Of a DNA stretch of 64,000 nucleotides, positions 34,155 to 48,200 are shown piece after piece (within the stretch, counting starts at the first letter, position 1; each line of letters opens with the position of its first letter). Under the pieces are notes generated by a model that was not told where the DNA came from, did no database searches, and saw only the letters and a program-made list of their open reading frames with translations. The DNA comes from Amycolatopsis sp. CA-126428. GTDB lineage: Bacteria > Actinomycetota > Actinomycetes > Mycobacteriales > Pseudonocardiaceae. The stretch is taken from NCBI RefSeq assembly GCF_002904335.1, contig NZ_PPHF01000074.1, positions 434,001-498,000 on the forward strand, read 5' to 3'. The translations under genes and the position numbers were made by a program.

Positions 34155-35126
34155 ATGACCAGAACCCGGGTGTACCGCGACGGCGCGCTGCAGAAGGAAG
34201 ACTTCCCCGTCGAGGACGTGCCGGAGTTCCTGGCCCAGCCGGGCACCACGGTGTGGGTCGACCTCTGCGAGCCGGCCGAAGCGGATCTGACCCGGCTCGC
34301 CGGCGAACTCGGCCTGCACCAGCTCGCCGTCGAGGACGCGGTGGCCGAGCACCAGCGGCCGAAGCTCGACCGCTACGACGGCCACGCCTTCCTGTCCGCC
34401 TACGCGGTGCGGTTCGATGCGGGCAGTGGCGAGGTCGCCACCGCCGAGCTCGGCGCGTTCGTCACGCCGCGGGCGCTGGTGACCGTGCGCAAGGACGGCG
34501 GCTTCGACATCGAGCCGGTCGTGCGCCGGTGGGATGAGAATCTCCGGCTGGCGAAGTCCGGCGTGTCCTTCCTGCTGCACGGCCTGCTCGACCACGTCGT
34601 CGACGGGCAGTACCAAGCCGTGCAGGCGCTCGACGACGAAGTCGAAGACCTGGAGGACCTGGTCTTCGACGATCGCCCGGACGCTTCGGAACTGCAGCGC
34701 CGCTCGTTCCGGCTGCGCAAGAGCCTCACCGCGCTGCGCCGGGTGGTGCTGCCGATGCGGGAGGTGATCAGCGCCCTGATGCGGCCGGACCTGGGGCTGG
34801 CCGACGAGCTGACCCGCCCGTACTTCGAGGACGTCCACGACCACGCCCGCCAGGCGGCCGAGCAGACCGAGGCCATGCGGGAGCTGATCGCGACGGTCCG
34901 GGAGACCCAGCTGAACCTGCAGGGCAACCGGCTGAACCTGATCATGAAGAAGGTCACCGGCTGGGCCGCGGTGATCGCGGTGCCCACCGCGGTGACCGGG
35001 TTCTACGGCCAGAACGTGCCGTTCCCGGGCAATGACGCGCCGAGCGGGTTCTGGACCTCGACGGTCCTCTTGGCGGTGTCTTCGGTGGGGTTGTACGCGT
35101 TGTTCAAGAAAAAGGACTGGCTCTGA
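34155..35126 (+). CDS. corA: CorA-family divalent cation transporter with GQN signature
   Basis: 323 residues. N-terminal cytoplasmic domain (TVWVDLCEPAEADL, LAVEDAVAEHQRPKLDRY), long stalk helices (LDDEVEDLEDLVFDD, LRKSLTALRRVVLPMREVI) and two C-terminal membrane segments around GFYGQNVPFPG, with a KKK end inside. Classical CorA has YGMN; here Met is replaced by Gln. Probably carries Mg2+ or another divalent ion. Start ATG 34155 abuts GGGAGG, so a downstream GTG is possible. Confidence 0.82.
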   Translation: MTRTRVYRDGALQKEDFPVEDVPEFLAQPGTTVWVDLCEPAEADLTRLAGELGLHQLAVEDAVAEHQRPKLDRYDGHAFLSAYAVRFDAGSGEVATAELGAFVTPRALVTVRKDGGFDIEPVVRRWDENLRLAKSGVSFLLHGLLDHVVDGQYQAVQALDDEVEDLEDLVFDDRPDASELQRRSFRLRKSLTALRRVVLPMREVISALMRPDLGLADELTRPYFEDVHDHARQAAEQTEAMRELIATVRETQLNLQGNRLNLIMKKVTGWAAVIAVPTAVTGFYGQNVPFPGNDAPSGFWTSTVLLAVSSVGLYALFKKKDWL

Positions 35127-35141
35127 CGTCGAAGCTCACCG

Positions 35142-35196
35142 TGACACTCCACTGTGGAGCTCCATTGTGGAGTGTCACGATGGAGTGTCCACTCCG
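35142..35196. repeat. Nested palindromes GTGACACTCCAC / GTGGAGTGTCAC
   Basis: Perfect 12-bp arms at 35142-35153 and 35168-35179 enclose the palindrome TGGAGCTCCA (35156-35165). A further palindrome GGAGTG-TC-CACTCC follows at 35183-35196. The word GGAGTGTC and its complement recur. It could terminate corA or be a multi-site operator. The gap 35127-35479 holds this, the palindrome at 35388 and otherwise nothing I can support. Confidence 0.75.
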
Positions 35197-35387
35197 GACG
35201 CGAGAGCAGGGCGCGACGAAGTCTCGCGACGCCCTGGAGTGAGCGTCGACGCGGCCCGTACCGCCATTCAGCCGAACGGGTCAATGTGGCCGGATGGCCT
35301 GGGAGAGAAGGAAAGGCTCTCGAGCACCGCCGGGGGAGCGCGCGTGGACACGGGCGCGGCTGGTTGCTCAACCGTTGCCGTTCACTG

Positions 35388-35403
35388 TAGTGCAGCTGCA
35401 CTA
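35388..35403. promoter_or_regulatory. 16-bp perfect palindrome upstream of the hybrid kinase
   Basis: TAGTGCAGCTGCACTA is a perfect palindrome about 80 bp before the kinase start. Position and size suit an operator, for example of a MarR-type regulator; the protein is unknown. Confidence 0.5.
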
Positions 35404-35479
35404 TGCTGAGCCATCCGGTGTGCAGGCAGCGGGACGGCGCCGGGCGCCGGGCGCCGACGAACGAAGAAACGGGTGGCGG

Positions 35480-40047
<4,568 letters not shown>

Positions 40048-40051
<4 letters not shown>

Positions 40052-42453
40052 TCGGGGAAGAGCGGTTGCCCGCCGACGACCAAGCCGTACCCGTGCTGCC
40101 CTCGCCGGCCGAGGTGTCGGCCAACCTCGCCCGGCTCGCCGACACCGTCGCCCGCCTGCGCGGCGAGGTCGACCACGCGCACGCCGTCGCGGACGGGCGC
40201 GGGCTGATCGAGCTGGCCAAGGGCGTCCTGATGGAACGCCTGCACTGCACGCCGCCGGACGCGGCGAAGCAGCTCGAGTCGCTGGCCGAGCGGTCCGGGC
40301 TGACGCCGCTGGAGTTCGCCGCGGAGGTCGTCGGCGAGGCGGCCGAGGACCGCATCACCGAGGTGACGCAGGAGTTCCTGGCCCGGGCCGAAGGCGAGGA
40401 GTCCGTCGCGGTGCGGCTGCGGACCGCCGAGAGCGGCGTGCTCGCGGCCGGGGACACCCAGCGCGTCGCGGAGTCCATTTTGGAGCACGCGCTGCGGCCG
40501 CTCGGTGCGACCGCGGTCGCGGTGTGGCTCGCCGGGCCGGACGGGTCGCTGACGCTGGCCGGCTCGGCCGGGTTCTCCGCCGAGGAAGCGGCGCGCTGGT
40601 GCTACGTCCCGCCCGGCGTGGCGACGCCCGCGCGCAGCGCGCTGCTCGAGCGCGACACCGTCTGGTTCCCCACGCTTTCGGGCGGCGGGCTGCCCTCGAT
40701 CGGGCAGCACACGCTCTCCGGCGGCGGCCGGGTGACGGTGCCGACCGGCACCGGCGGCCGGATCATCGGCGTCGTCGAGATGTGCTGGCCGGAGCCGCTG
40801 CCCGCGGAGCCCGGACGCCAGCTCCGCCAGCTGGAGGCCTTGGCCGAGCTGTGCGCGCACACCCTCGACACCTGGGACGGCGTGGTCGCGCCGGTGGCCG
40901 CGGGCGGCTCCGGCGACTTCCTCGGCGAGCTGGTCGACTTCATCGACGGCCTGCACGACCCGGCGGTGCTGCTGTCGCCGTGCGTCGACGGCGGCAACCG
41001 GCTCAGCGACTTCCGGATCCACCACGCGAACGTCCGGTTCGCGGACCCGGGTGGCCGGCCGCGCAGCCGGATCGTCGGCACGCGGCTGCTGGAGGCGTAC
41101 CCGATGGCGGCCGAGGAGAGCGGCCTGCTCGACAAGATCCAGCGCGTCTACGCGACCGGCGAGCCGTTCCGGGCCGACAGCATGGCGATCACCACCCTGG
41201 TCGACCAGGTGCCGCTGACCGTGCTCACCGACGTCAGCGTGACGCGCTTCGCCGGGAACGTGCTGCTGATCCTGCGCATCCAGGACGACGCGGCGAAGCT
41301 CGCGGTGCTGCTGCAGCACGCGCAGCGGCTCGGGCGCATCGGCGGCTTCGAGGAGAACGTGGTCACCGGGGTGATCACCTGGAACACCGAGCTGTTCGCG
41401 CTGTACGGCCTGCCGCCGAACGCGACGCCGCTCTCGCTGCACGAACTGGCCGCGCACGCGCACCCCGACGACGCGCAGGCCATCGGCCGGTTCCTGCGGG
41501 CGGTGCTGCACCACAAGCGGCCGTCGTCGACGGCGTTCCGGCTGCAGCGCTCCGACGGCGTCGCCCGGCACATCCGGGTGGTCGCCGAGCCGGTCGTCGA
41601 CGTCCGGGGCGAGCTGGTCGCGGTCCGCGGCGCCTACCAGGACGTCTCGTCGCAGCACTGGACCGAGGTGGCGCTGGCCGCGACGCGGGACAGGCTGGCC
41701 GAGACCGAGCAGGAGGCGATCGAGCGCAACCGGCTCGCGCTGCAGCTGCAGCACGCGATCATGCCGCCGGCCAAGGGCCCGATCGACATGCCGGGCCTGC
41801 GCGCGGCGGTCCGGTACCGCCCGGCGGAGAAGGAGCACCTGGTCGGCGGCGACTGGTACGACGCGGTCGCGTTGCCGACCGGTGAGGTCCTGCTGTGCGT
41901 CGGCGACGTCGCCGGCCACGGCATCGACGCGGCGACCGGGATGGTGAGCCTGCGCAACGCCCTGCGCGGTCTCGCGGCGACCGGCGCCGGGCCGGCCCAG
42001 CTGCTGACGTGGCTGAACCTGGTGGCCTACCACCTCACCGACCACGTCACGGCCACGGCGGTCGCGGCGGTCTACGACCCGGCGCACCGGAAGCTGCGCT
42101 GGGCGCGGGCCGGGCACCTGCCCCCGATCGTCCGCCACCGCGACGGCACGGCGACGACGTTGCCCCTGATCCGCGGCTCCCTCCTCGGCGCGGTCCGCGA
42201 TGTCGTCTACCAGGAGGAAGAGGTCCAGCTCGCCGAGGGCGACATCCTGCTGATCTACACCGACGGCCTGATCGAGCGCCGCGACCGCCCGGTCCAGGAT
42301 TCGGTGTCCCGCCTGGTCACCCTGGTCGACGGCCACGACGGCGGCCTCGAGCACCAGCTGGACCGGCTGCTGACCTACAGCACGGCGGACACCGACGACG
42401 ACACCTGCGTGGTCGGCATCGAGGTCACCACGACGAGCCCCGTCAGGGGTTGA
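40048..42453 (+). CDS. ANTAR-GAF-PAS-SpoIIE phosphatase
   Basis: 801 residues, GTG start overlapping the kinase stop. Residues ~25-95 are an ANTAR RNA-binding domain (RGLIELAKGVLMERLHCTPPDAAKQLESLAERSG). A GAF domain (~120-285) and two PAS-like domains (~300-400, ~425-540, with HPDDAQAIGRFL) follow. Residues ~590-795 form a SpoIIE/PP2C phosphatase: VGGDWYDAV, GDVAGHGIDAA, YTDGLIERRD, DDDTCVV, with the metal-binding Asp residues present. Probably dephosphorylates an anti-anti-sigma factor; the kinase likely sits in the same pathway. An ANTAR domain at the front of a phosphatase could link RNA antitermination with sigma control. Confidence 0.85.
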
Positions 42454-43540
42454 TGGCCAGCACCAGGAAGCCCGCCAGCAGCACCAGGTGCACGCCGCCC
42501 TGGAGGCGGGTCGCGCGGCCGGGGACCACCGTCAGGACGCTCACCACCACCGTGAGCGCGAGCAGCACGATCTGCGTCGAGCCCAGGCCGAGCAGCAGCC
42601 CACCCGGCAGCCACAGCGACGCCAGGGCGATCGCCGGGATCGTCAGGCCGATGCTGGCGATCGCGGAGCCGTACGCGAGGTTGAGGCTGATCTGCATCCG
42701 GTCGCGCTGGGCCGCGCGCACCGCCGCCAGGGTCTCCGGCAGCAGCACCAGCAGCGCGATCACCACACCGACGAACGACTGCGGGAACCCGGCGGCGCGC
42801 ACCCCGGCTTCGATCGCCGGCGACTCCACCTTCGCCAGCCCGACCACCGCGACCAGCGCCACCAGCAGCAGCGCCAGGCTGCCCAGCGCCGCCCGGTTCG
42901 ACGGCGGGTCGGCGTGGTCGTCCTCCTTGACCGCGCCGTCGGCCGCCACCGGGAGGAAGAAGTCGCGGTGGCGCACCGTCTGCGTCAGCACGAACGTCCC
43001 GTACAGCACCAGGGACGCCAGCGCCGCGAACGTCAGCTGCGTGGGGGAGAACGCCGGTCCGGGCGTGGTGGTGGTGAACGCCGGGAGCACCAGGCTCAGC
43101 GTGGCCAGCGTCGCGACCGTCGCCAGCGCGGCGCCGCTGCCTTCGGAGTTGAACAGCGTCGAGCCGTAGCGGCGGGCGCCGACCAGCAGGGAGATGCCGA
43201 CGATGCCGTTGGTCGTGATCATGACGGCGGCGAACACCGTGTCCCGCGCGAGCGAACCGGCGTCCGGGCCGCCGGAAACCATCATCGTGACGATCAGCGC
43301 GACCTCGATGACGGTGACCGCCACCGCGAGCACCAGCGAGCCGAACGGTTCCCCGACGCGGTGGGCGACGACCTCCGCTTGGTGCACCGCGGCCAGCACG
43401 GTCGCCCCCAGCGCGACGGCCACGACGGCGACGAAGACCGGGCCGAGGTCGCGGCCCCAGGCGAGCGCCAGCACGAGGATGCCGAGCACCGGGGTGACGG
43501 AGGTCCAGGACAGCAGGAAGGATCTCAGCGCGGCGACCAT
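42443..43540 (-). CDS. Calcium/proton antiporter-family membrane protein (ChaA-like)
   Basis: 365 residues from ATG 43540, with GAGG eight bases upstream; an upstream GTG at 43558 is less likely. Ten or eleven hydrophobic segments in two halves. The CaCA alpha-repeat acidic residues appear in VTVIEVALIVTMM and LLVLLPETLAAV, with EVVAHRVGEPFGSLVLA near the start. Exports Ca2+ or Na+/K+ against protons. Convergent, 11-bp overlap with the phosphatase gene. Confidence 0.82.
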   Translation of the reverse strand: MVAALRSFLLSWTSVTPVLGILVLALAWGRDLGPVFVAVVAVALGATVLAAVHQAEVVAHRVGEPFGSLVLAVAVTVIEVALIVTMMVSGGPDAGSLARDTVFAAVMITTNGIVGISLLVGARRYGSTLFNSEGSGAALATVATLATLSLVLPAFTTTTPGPAFSPTQLTFAALASLVLYGTFVLTQTVRHRDFFLPVAADGAVKEDDHADPPSNRAALGSLALLLVALVAVVGLAKVESPAIEAGVRAAGFPQSFVGVVIALLVLLPETLAAVRAAQRDRMQISLNLAYGSAIASIGLTIPAIALASLWLPGGLLLGLGSTQIVLLALTVVVSVLTVVPGRATRLQGGVHLVLLAGFLVLAINP

Positions 43541-43591
43541 GCCTCCACCCTCGCACACCGGCCGCGGTTTCGCGGGCCCGTACGGCCCTTC

Positions 43592-44494
43592 TCACACCGT
43601 CCCTTGTGGACGATCGAACGCGGTGGGCACGGTGGCGAGGACGTGCCGGCGGAAGGTTTCGCTGGGCGGCGGGAGGTTCCGCCCGGCCGCCCAGGCGAGC
43701 CCGATGTCGCGCGCAGCGTCCACATCGGTCAGTTCCAGGTGCGGTGCCGGGAACGCGGCCGTGTGCGGCAACGGAAGCACGGACACGCCGAGCCCGGCGG
43801 TGACGAGCCCGCGCAGCGTCTCGACTTCGTCGCCTTCGAACCCGATGTGCGGGGCGAACCCGGCCTCGGCGCACAGCTGCTCGGTCGTCTCCCGCAGGGC
43901 GTAACCGGGCCGCAGGAGGATGAACGTCTCGGCCGCGACGTCGGCGAGGCGGACCCGGCGGCGCCCGGCGAGCCGGTGGTGCGGCGGCACGGCCAGCCGC
44001 AGCGGCTCGACGAGCAGCCGGGACCAGTGCAGCTGGAGGTGCCCGGGGTCGCCGCTGGTGATGACGAGGTCGGCGGTGCCGTCGAGCAGTTCCGCCTCGA
44101 GCCCGGCCTCGCCGTGCTGCCGCAGTTCGAACCGGGTGCCGGGGTGCTCGCGCAGGAAGCCGCTCAGCACGGCGGGGACCAGCCAGGTGCCGAAGGTGTG
44201 CAGGAACGCCAGCGGGACGACGCCGGTGTCCGGCGCGACGATCTCGCCGACCTCCCGCAGGCCCTGGTCGAGCTCGTCGAGCGCGAGGTCGACGTGCCGT
44301 TTGAAGGCGTGCCCGGCCGGCGTCAGCCGCAGCACCCGCCCGGACCGCCGGAAGAGCTCCGCGCCGGCGTCGTGCTCGAGCCGCCGGAGGGCCCGCGACA
44401 GCGCGGGCTGGGTGACGTGCGCCCGCGCGGCGGTCTCCGTGACGGTGGCGCCGGCCGCGACCTCCCGGAAGAGCCGCAGCGTCTGGACGTCCAT
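43592..44494 (-). CDS. LysR-family regulator, divergent from poxB
   Basis: 300 residues from ATG 44494. HTH in VTETAARAHVTQPALSRALRRLE, then the co-inducer domain with PLAFLHTFGTWLVPAVLSGFLREHPG and GLVTAGLGVSVLPLP. A TACACT box lies six bases before the ATG, suggesting a leaderless mRNA. It likely controls the divergent pyruvate oxidoreductase gene and its own. Confidence 0.87.
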   Translation of the reverse strand: MDVQTLRLFREVAAGATVTETAARAHVTQPALSRALRRLEHDAGAELFRRSGRVLRLTPAGHAFKRHVDLALDELDQGLREVGEIVAPDTGVVPLAFLHTFGTWLVPAVLSGFLREHPGTRFELRQHGEAGLEAELLDGTADLVITSGDPGHLQLHWSRLLVEPLRLAVPPHHRLAGRRRVRLADVAAETFILLRPGYALRETTEQLCAEAGFAPHIGFEGDEVETLRGLVTAGLGVSVLPLPHTAAFPAPHLELTDVDAARDIGLAWAAGRNLPPPSETFRRHVLATVPTAFDRPQGTV

Positions 44495-44564
44495 GTCCCC
44501 AGTGTATGGAATTTCAGCCAATCAGGCATTGGACGCATCGATCATCCGGGGCCAGGCTGGAGGT
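44495..44564. promoter_or_regulatory. LysR/poxB divergent promoter
   Basis: A 70-bp AT-richer gap. The word TTGGCTGAAATTCCATA (minus strand) fits the LysR T-N11-A pattern and overlaps the likely LysR -10. The poxB side has CTGGAGG immediately before the ATG. Confidence 0.45.
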
Positions 44565-46298
44565 ATGGCTACCGTGGCGGAACAACTGGTCAGGACCCTG
44601 CGCGACGCGGGGGTCGAGCGCATCTACGGCATCGTCGGGGACAGCTTGAACCCGATCGTCGACGCGGTCCGCCGCACCGACGGCATCGAGTGGGTGCACG
44701 TCCGCCACGAGGAGACCGCCGCCTTCGCCGCCGCGGCCGAGGCGCAGGTCACCGGCAAGCTCGCCGTCTGCGCGGGCAGCTGCGGCCCGGGCAACCTGCA
44801 CCTGATCAACGGCCTGTTCGACGCCCACCGCTCGGGCGCGGCGGTGCTGGCGATCGCGTCGCACATCCCGTCGAACCAGATCGGCACCGGGTTCTTCCAG
44901 GAGACCCACCCGGACCGGCTCTTCGCCGAGTGCAGCCACTTCAGCGAGGTCGTGGCGGACCCGGCCCAGCTGCCGCGGCTGCTCCGGATCGCCACCCAGG
45001 CCGCCGTCGGCAAGGGCGGCGTCGCGGTGCTGACCATCCCGGGCGACCTCGCCGACCGCAAGGCCACCGGCCCGCTCACCGAGCGTCTCCCGCTGGTGAC
45101 GCCGTCGCCCGCCGTGCCTTCCTCGGAAACCGTCCAGGAGCTGGCGGACCTGCTGAACTCCGGCGAGAAGGTGATGCTGTTCGCCGGCGCGGGCGTGCGC
45201 GGCGCGCACGACGAAGTGATGGCGCTGGCGGAGAAGCTCGCCGCGCCGGTCGGGCACTCGCTCGGCGGCAAGGAGTGGATCCAGTACGACAACCCGTTCG
45301 ACGTCGGCATGAGCGGCCTGCTCGGCTACGGCGCCTGCTACGACGCGATGCACGAAGCCGACCGGATCGTGCTGCTGGGCACGGATTTCCCGTACGACAA
45401 CTTCCTCCCGCAGGCCCGGACGATCCAGCTCGACCACGACGCCTCGCGCCTCGGCCGCCGCACGCCACTGGACCTGGCCGTGCACGGCGACGTGCGTGAG
45501 ACGTTGCGCGCGCTGCTCCCGCTGCTGCGGCCCCGCACCGAACGCGGATTCCTCGACCGCATGCTGCGCGAGCACGTGCGGAAGCTGGAGAAGGTCGTCG
45601 GCGCGTACACGACGAAGATCGAGCACCGCCGCCCGATCCACCCGGAGTACGTCGCCTCGGTGCTCGACGAGGTCGCCGCCGACGACGCGGTGTTCACCGT
45701 CGACACGGGCATGGGCAACGTGTGGGCCGCGCGGTACCTGACCCCGAACGGCCGCCGCCGCGTGCTGGGTTCGTTCCGGCACGGCAGCATGGCGAACGCG
45801 CTGCCGCACGCGATCGGCGCCCAGCTGTCCCAGCCGGGGCGGCAGGTGGTGTCGCTGTCGGGCGACGGCGGGCTCGCGATGCTGATGGGCGACCTGCTGA
45901 CGCTGCCGGCGTACGACGTGCCGGTGAAGGTGGTGGTGTTCAACAACGCCACGCTGGGCATGGTGAAGCTGGAGATGCTGGTCGACGGCCTCCCGGACTT
46001 CGGCACCGACCACGCCCCGGTGAACTTCGCGGCGATCGCGGCGGCCTGCGGCGTGTTCTCCGAGCGCGTCGAGGACCCGGCCGACGTCCGCGGCGCGCTG
46101 GAGAAGGCGTTCGCCCACCCCGGCCCGGCGGTGGTCGAGGTGGTGACCGACCCGAACGCGCTGTCGATCCCGCCGCGGATCACCGGGGACATGGTGCGCG
46201 GGTTCGCGCTGGGCGCCACGAAGACGGTGCTCAACGGCGGGGTCGGCAAGATGGCCGACCTGGCGCGGGCCAACCTCCGCAACACCCCGCGGCCGTAG
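44565..46298 (+). CDS. poxB: Pyruvate dehydrogenase (quinone)/pyruvate oxidase
   Basis: 577 residues, usual length. ThDP-dependent three-domain enzyme: catalytic Glu in VRHEETAAFAA, PYR domain with AGSCGPGNLHLINGL, central FAD-type domain, ThDP motif GDGGLAMLMGDLLTLP ending in NN. The tail IPPRITGDMVRGFALGATKTVL resembles the PoxB membrane-binding end. Decarboxylates pyruvate to acetate and CO2, passing electrons to the quinone pool. GGAGG is one base from ATG 44565; GTG 44574 is an alternative start. Confidence 0.87.
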   Translation: MATVAEQLVRTLRDAGVERIYGIVGDSLNPIVDAVRRTDGIEWVHVRHEETAAFAAAAEAQVTGKLAVCAGSCGPGNLHLINGLFDAHRSGAAVLAIASHIPSNQIGTGFFQETHPDRLFAECSHFSEVVADPAQLPRLLRIATQAAVGKGGVAVLTIPGDLADRKATGPLTERLPLVTPSPAVPSSETVQELADLLNSGEKVMLFAGAGVRGAHDEVMALAEKLAAPVGHSLGGKEWIQYDNPFDVGMSGLLGYGACYDAMHEADRIVLLGTDFPYDNFLPQARTIQLDHDASRLGRRTPLDLAVHGDVRETLRALLPLLRPRTERGFLDRMLREHVRKLEKVVGAYTTKIEHRRPIHPEYVASVLDEVAADDAVFTVDTGMGNVWAARYLTPNGRRRVLGSFRHGSMANALPHAIGAQLSQPGRQVVSLSGDGGLAMLMGDLLTLPAYDVPVKVVVFNNATLGMVKLEMLVDGLPDFGTDHAPVNFAAIAAACGVFSERVEDPADVRGALEKAFAHPGPAVVEVVTDPNALSIPPRITGDMVRGFALGATKTVLNGGVGKMADLARANLRNTPRP

Positions 46299-46407
46299 CC
46301 GGAGCGCCCCGCTTCCCGCAGTGATCAACCTTCCGGAGGCGCGCCGTCACACACGGTGGTGATCGACCACTCGTTCGGCTGCTGGGTGGCGGCGGGTCTT
46401 CCTCCTA

Positions 46408-46440
46408 CCGTCGAAGGACTGCTCGCGGTTCCTTCGACGG
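46408..46440 (+). promoter_or_regulatory. 11-bp inverted repeat abutting a ribosome site
   Basis: CCGTCGAAGGA and TCCTTCGACGG are perfect with an 11-base spacer. The last GG is the first part of the GGAGG that serves the next gene, so a hairpin would hide it. A poxB terminator or operator are alternatives. Confidence 0.6.
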
Positions 46441-46444
46441 AGGT

Positions 46445-47440
46445 GTGACCGGCGTGCTCGTGGCCCTCCAGCGAACCGGTGAAGACCGGCCGCTCCTACC
46501 GGCGGCGGAGCACGTGGTGGCGTTGCTGCGATCGTGGGGGCCGGGCCCGGATCACCTGACGGGGCTGGCACTGGCGGGCATCACGCTGCCGACCCGCCTC
46601 GGTCTCCGATCCGTGGACGCGCTGGTGTTCACGAGGTGCGGAGTGGTGGTGATAGCGGCCCACGAGCCGGGCCCGGTGTCCTGGCCGGGCCCGGGCGACC
46701 GAACGGGAGCGGCAGTGGCGGCGGCGAGGGGCGCCCTCGCGGGTCATGAAGGGAGGCGGCACGTGACTGGTCTGGTCGCGGTTGTCCCGTCGGCCGAAGC
46801 GCGAAACGGGTCGGGGCCGAGTAGTTCGGTGGGGGACGCGCCCGCAAGTGACCCGGGGGCGTCCCGGCATGCGCGCGACCCCGAAGCGGACCCGCGGCAG
46901 AACGAGACCCGCGACCAGGGGCCGTCGGTCGAAGCGGGCCATGCGCAGCAAGCCCTCCGGACCGCTCCGCCGCCCGGGCACTGGCCCGACCCGCCGCCGG
47001 TGCCCGGGGTCGCCGTCGTCCTCGCCGAACGCCGTGGCCTGCGGCGGATCATCGCGCAGCACAACCGGTGGCGGACCGTCTGGTCGGCCGATGACGTCCT
47101 CGACGCCTGCTATGCCCTTTCCCTCGCCCACCTCGCCCCGCCCCGCGCGGCCCTGATCGCCGACGGGTTCCCGGCGCGGCTTCCGGTGCTCGACCGGCTG
47201 CCGGAACTGCCGGCCGTGCTCCCGGTGCTGCCGGAACCGCCGCCGCCGCCCGCGCCGCCGCCGACACCACCACCGGCGGACGATCCCCTCCCGTGGACCC
47301 CGAGCGGGCGGGGGCTCGTCTTCCCGCGCCAGCGGCCGATCCGGCAAGTCCCGTGGGGCCTGCTCTTCGTGCTGATCGTGCTCGTCACCGCCGGGGTGGT
47401 GGCCGCCGTGTTCGTCAACCAGGTCTTTCACGGCTCCTGA
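46445..47440 (+). CDS. NERD-like, proline-rich single-pass membrane protein
   Basis: 331 residues from GTG 46445; GTG 46454 has better spacing to GGAGG. Residues ~35-110 (HLTGLALAGITLPTRLGL, VDALVFTRCGVVVIAAHEP) have the order of a NERD nuclease-related domain, but the usual catalytic Lys is absent, so likely inactive. A polar low-complexity linker (~115-185), a second folded block (~195-255), a Pro stretch, then one membrane segment (VPWGLLFVLIVLVTAGVVAAVF) and a short tail. Function unknown. Confidence 0.6.
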   Translation: MTGVLVALQRTGEDRPLLPAAEHVVALLRSWGPGPDHLTGLALAGITLPTRLGLRSVDALVFTRCGVVVIAAHEPGPVSWPGPGDRTGAAVAAARGALAGHEGRRHVTGLVAVVPSAEARNGSGPSSSVGDAPASDPGASRHARDPEADPRQNETRDQGPSVEAGHAQQALRTAPPPGHWPDPPPVPGVAVVLAERRGLRRIIAQHNRWRTVWSADDVLDACYALSLAHLAPPRAALIADGFPARLPVLDRLPELPAVLPVLPEPPPPPAPPPTPPPADDPLPWTPSGRGLVFPRQRPIRQVPWGLLFVLIVLVTAGVVAAVFVNQVFHGS

Positions 47441-47534
47441 TCTGCCACGGTTATTTCGCGTCAGCTACGCCATCTGCACCGTTTCCCCGGCGCGTCGGCT
47501 GGGCACCTCCCGGTAGACGTGAAAGGGGTTCACG

Positions 47535-48200
47535 ATGCCGCGCACCCGAGCGCTTGTCCTTCTCGCCGTCCTCGTGGGTTCGTCGGTCACCGGCTGCAAG
47601 CTCGCCGACGGACTCGCCTCCGGCGGCTCCCTGACCCAAGCGCCCGGGACGGTCGCCGCCCCGCCGATCGCGCCCGCCGAGGCGCGCAACGAGCTCGGGG
47701 CGCTGCAGATCGCCGTGCGCGGCACGATGGACGGCTACAGCCGCGACGAGTTCCCGCACTGGGACAAGGTCGACGCGAACTGCGACGTCCGCGAGCAGGT
47801 GCTCAAGCGCGACGGCCAGGACGTCCAGACCGATGCGCAGTGCGCCGCGAAGTCGGGTACCTGGGTCAGCCCGTACGACGGCGAGACCTGGCACAAGGCG
47901 TCCGATGTGGACATCGACCACATGGTGCCGCTCGGGCAGGCCTGGATCAGCGGCGCCAAGAGCTGGACGCGGGAACGGCGCGAGGAGTTCGCGAACGACC
48001 TCGTCCGCCCGCAGCTGCGGGCGGTCACCGACAACCTCAACGAACAGAAGAGCGACAAGGCCCCGGACGCGTGGAAGCCGCCGCTGGTGTCGTTCTGGTG
48101 CGTCTACGCCACCGACTGGATCGTCGTGAAGCGCAACTACGGCCTGACGATCACCGTGCCGGAGAAGAAGGCCCTGGAAACCATGCTCGACCACTGCTAG
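47535..48200 (+). CDS. HNH endonuclease-family lipoprotein
   Basis: 221 residues, GAAAGGGG six bases upstream. Signal with lipobox VTGC, then an extracellular HNH/GmrSD-C-type nuclease domain: DVDIDHMVPLGQAW for the metal and general-base His, FANDLVRPQLRAVTDNLNEQKSDKAPDAW for the Asn and His-equivalent helix, and four Cys likely paired. Widespread in actinobacteria for extracellular DNA breakdown. Its TAG overlaps the convergent kinase gene. Confidence 0.85.
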   Translation: MPRTRALVLLAVLVGSSVTGCKLADGLASGGSLTQAPGTVAAPPIAPAEARNELGALQIAVRGTMDGYSRDEFPHWDKVDANCDVREQVLKRDGQDVQTDAQCAAKSGTWVSPYDGETWHKASDVDIDHMVPLGQAWISGAKSWTRERREEFANDLVRPQLRAVTDNLNEQKSDKAPDAWKPPLVSFWCVYATDWIVVKRNYGLTITVPEKKALETMLDHC

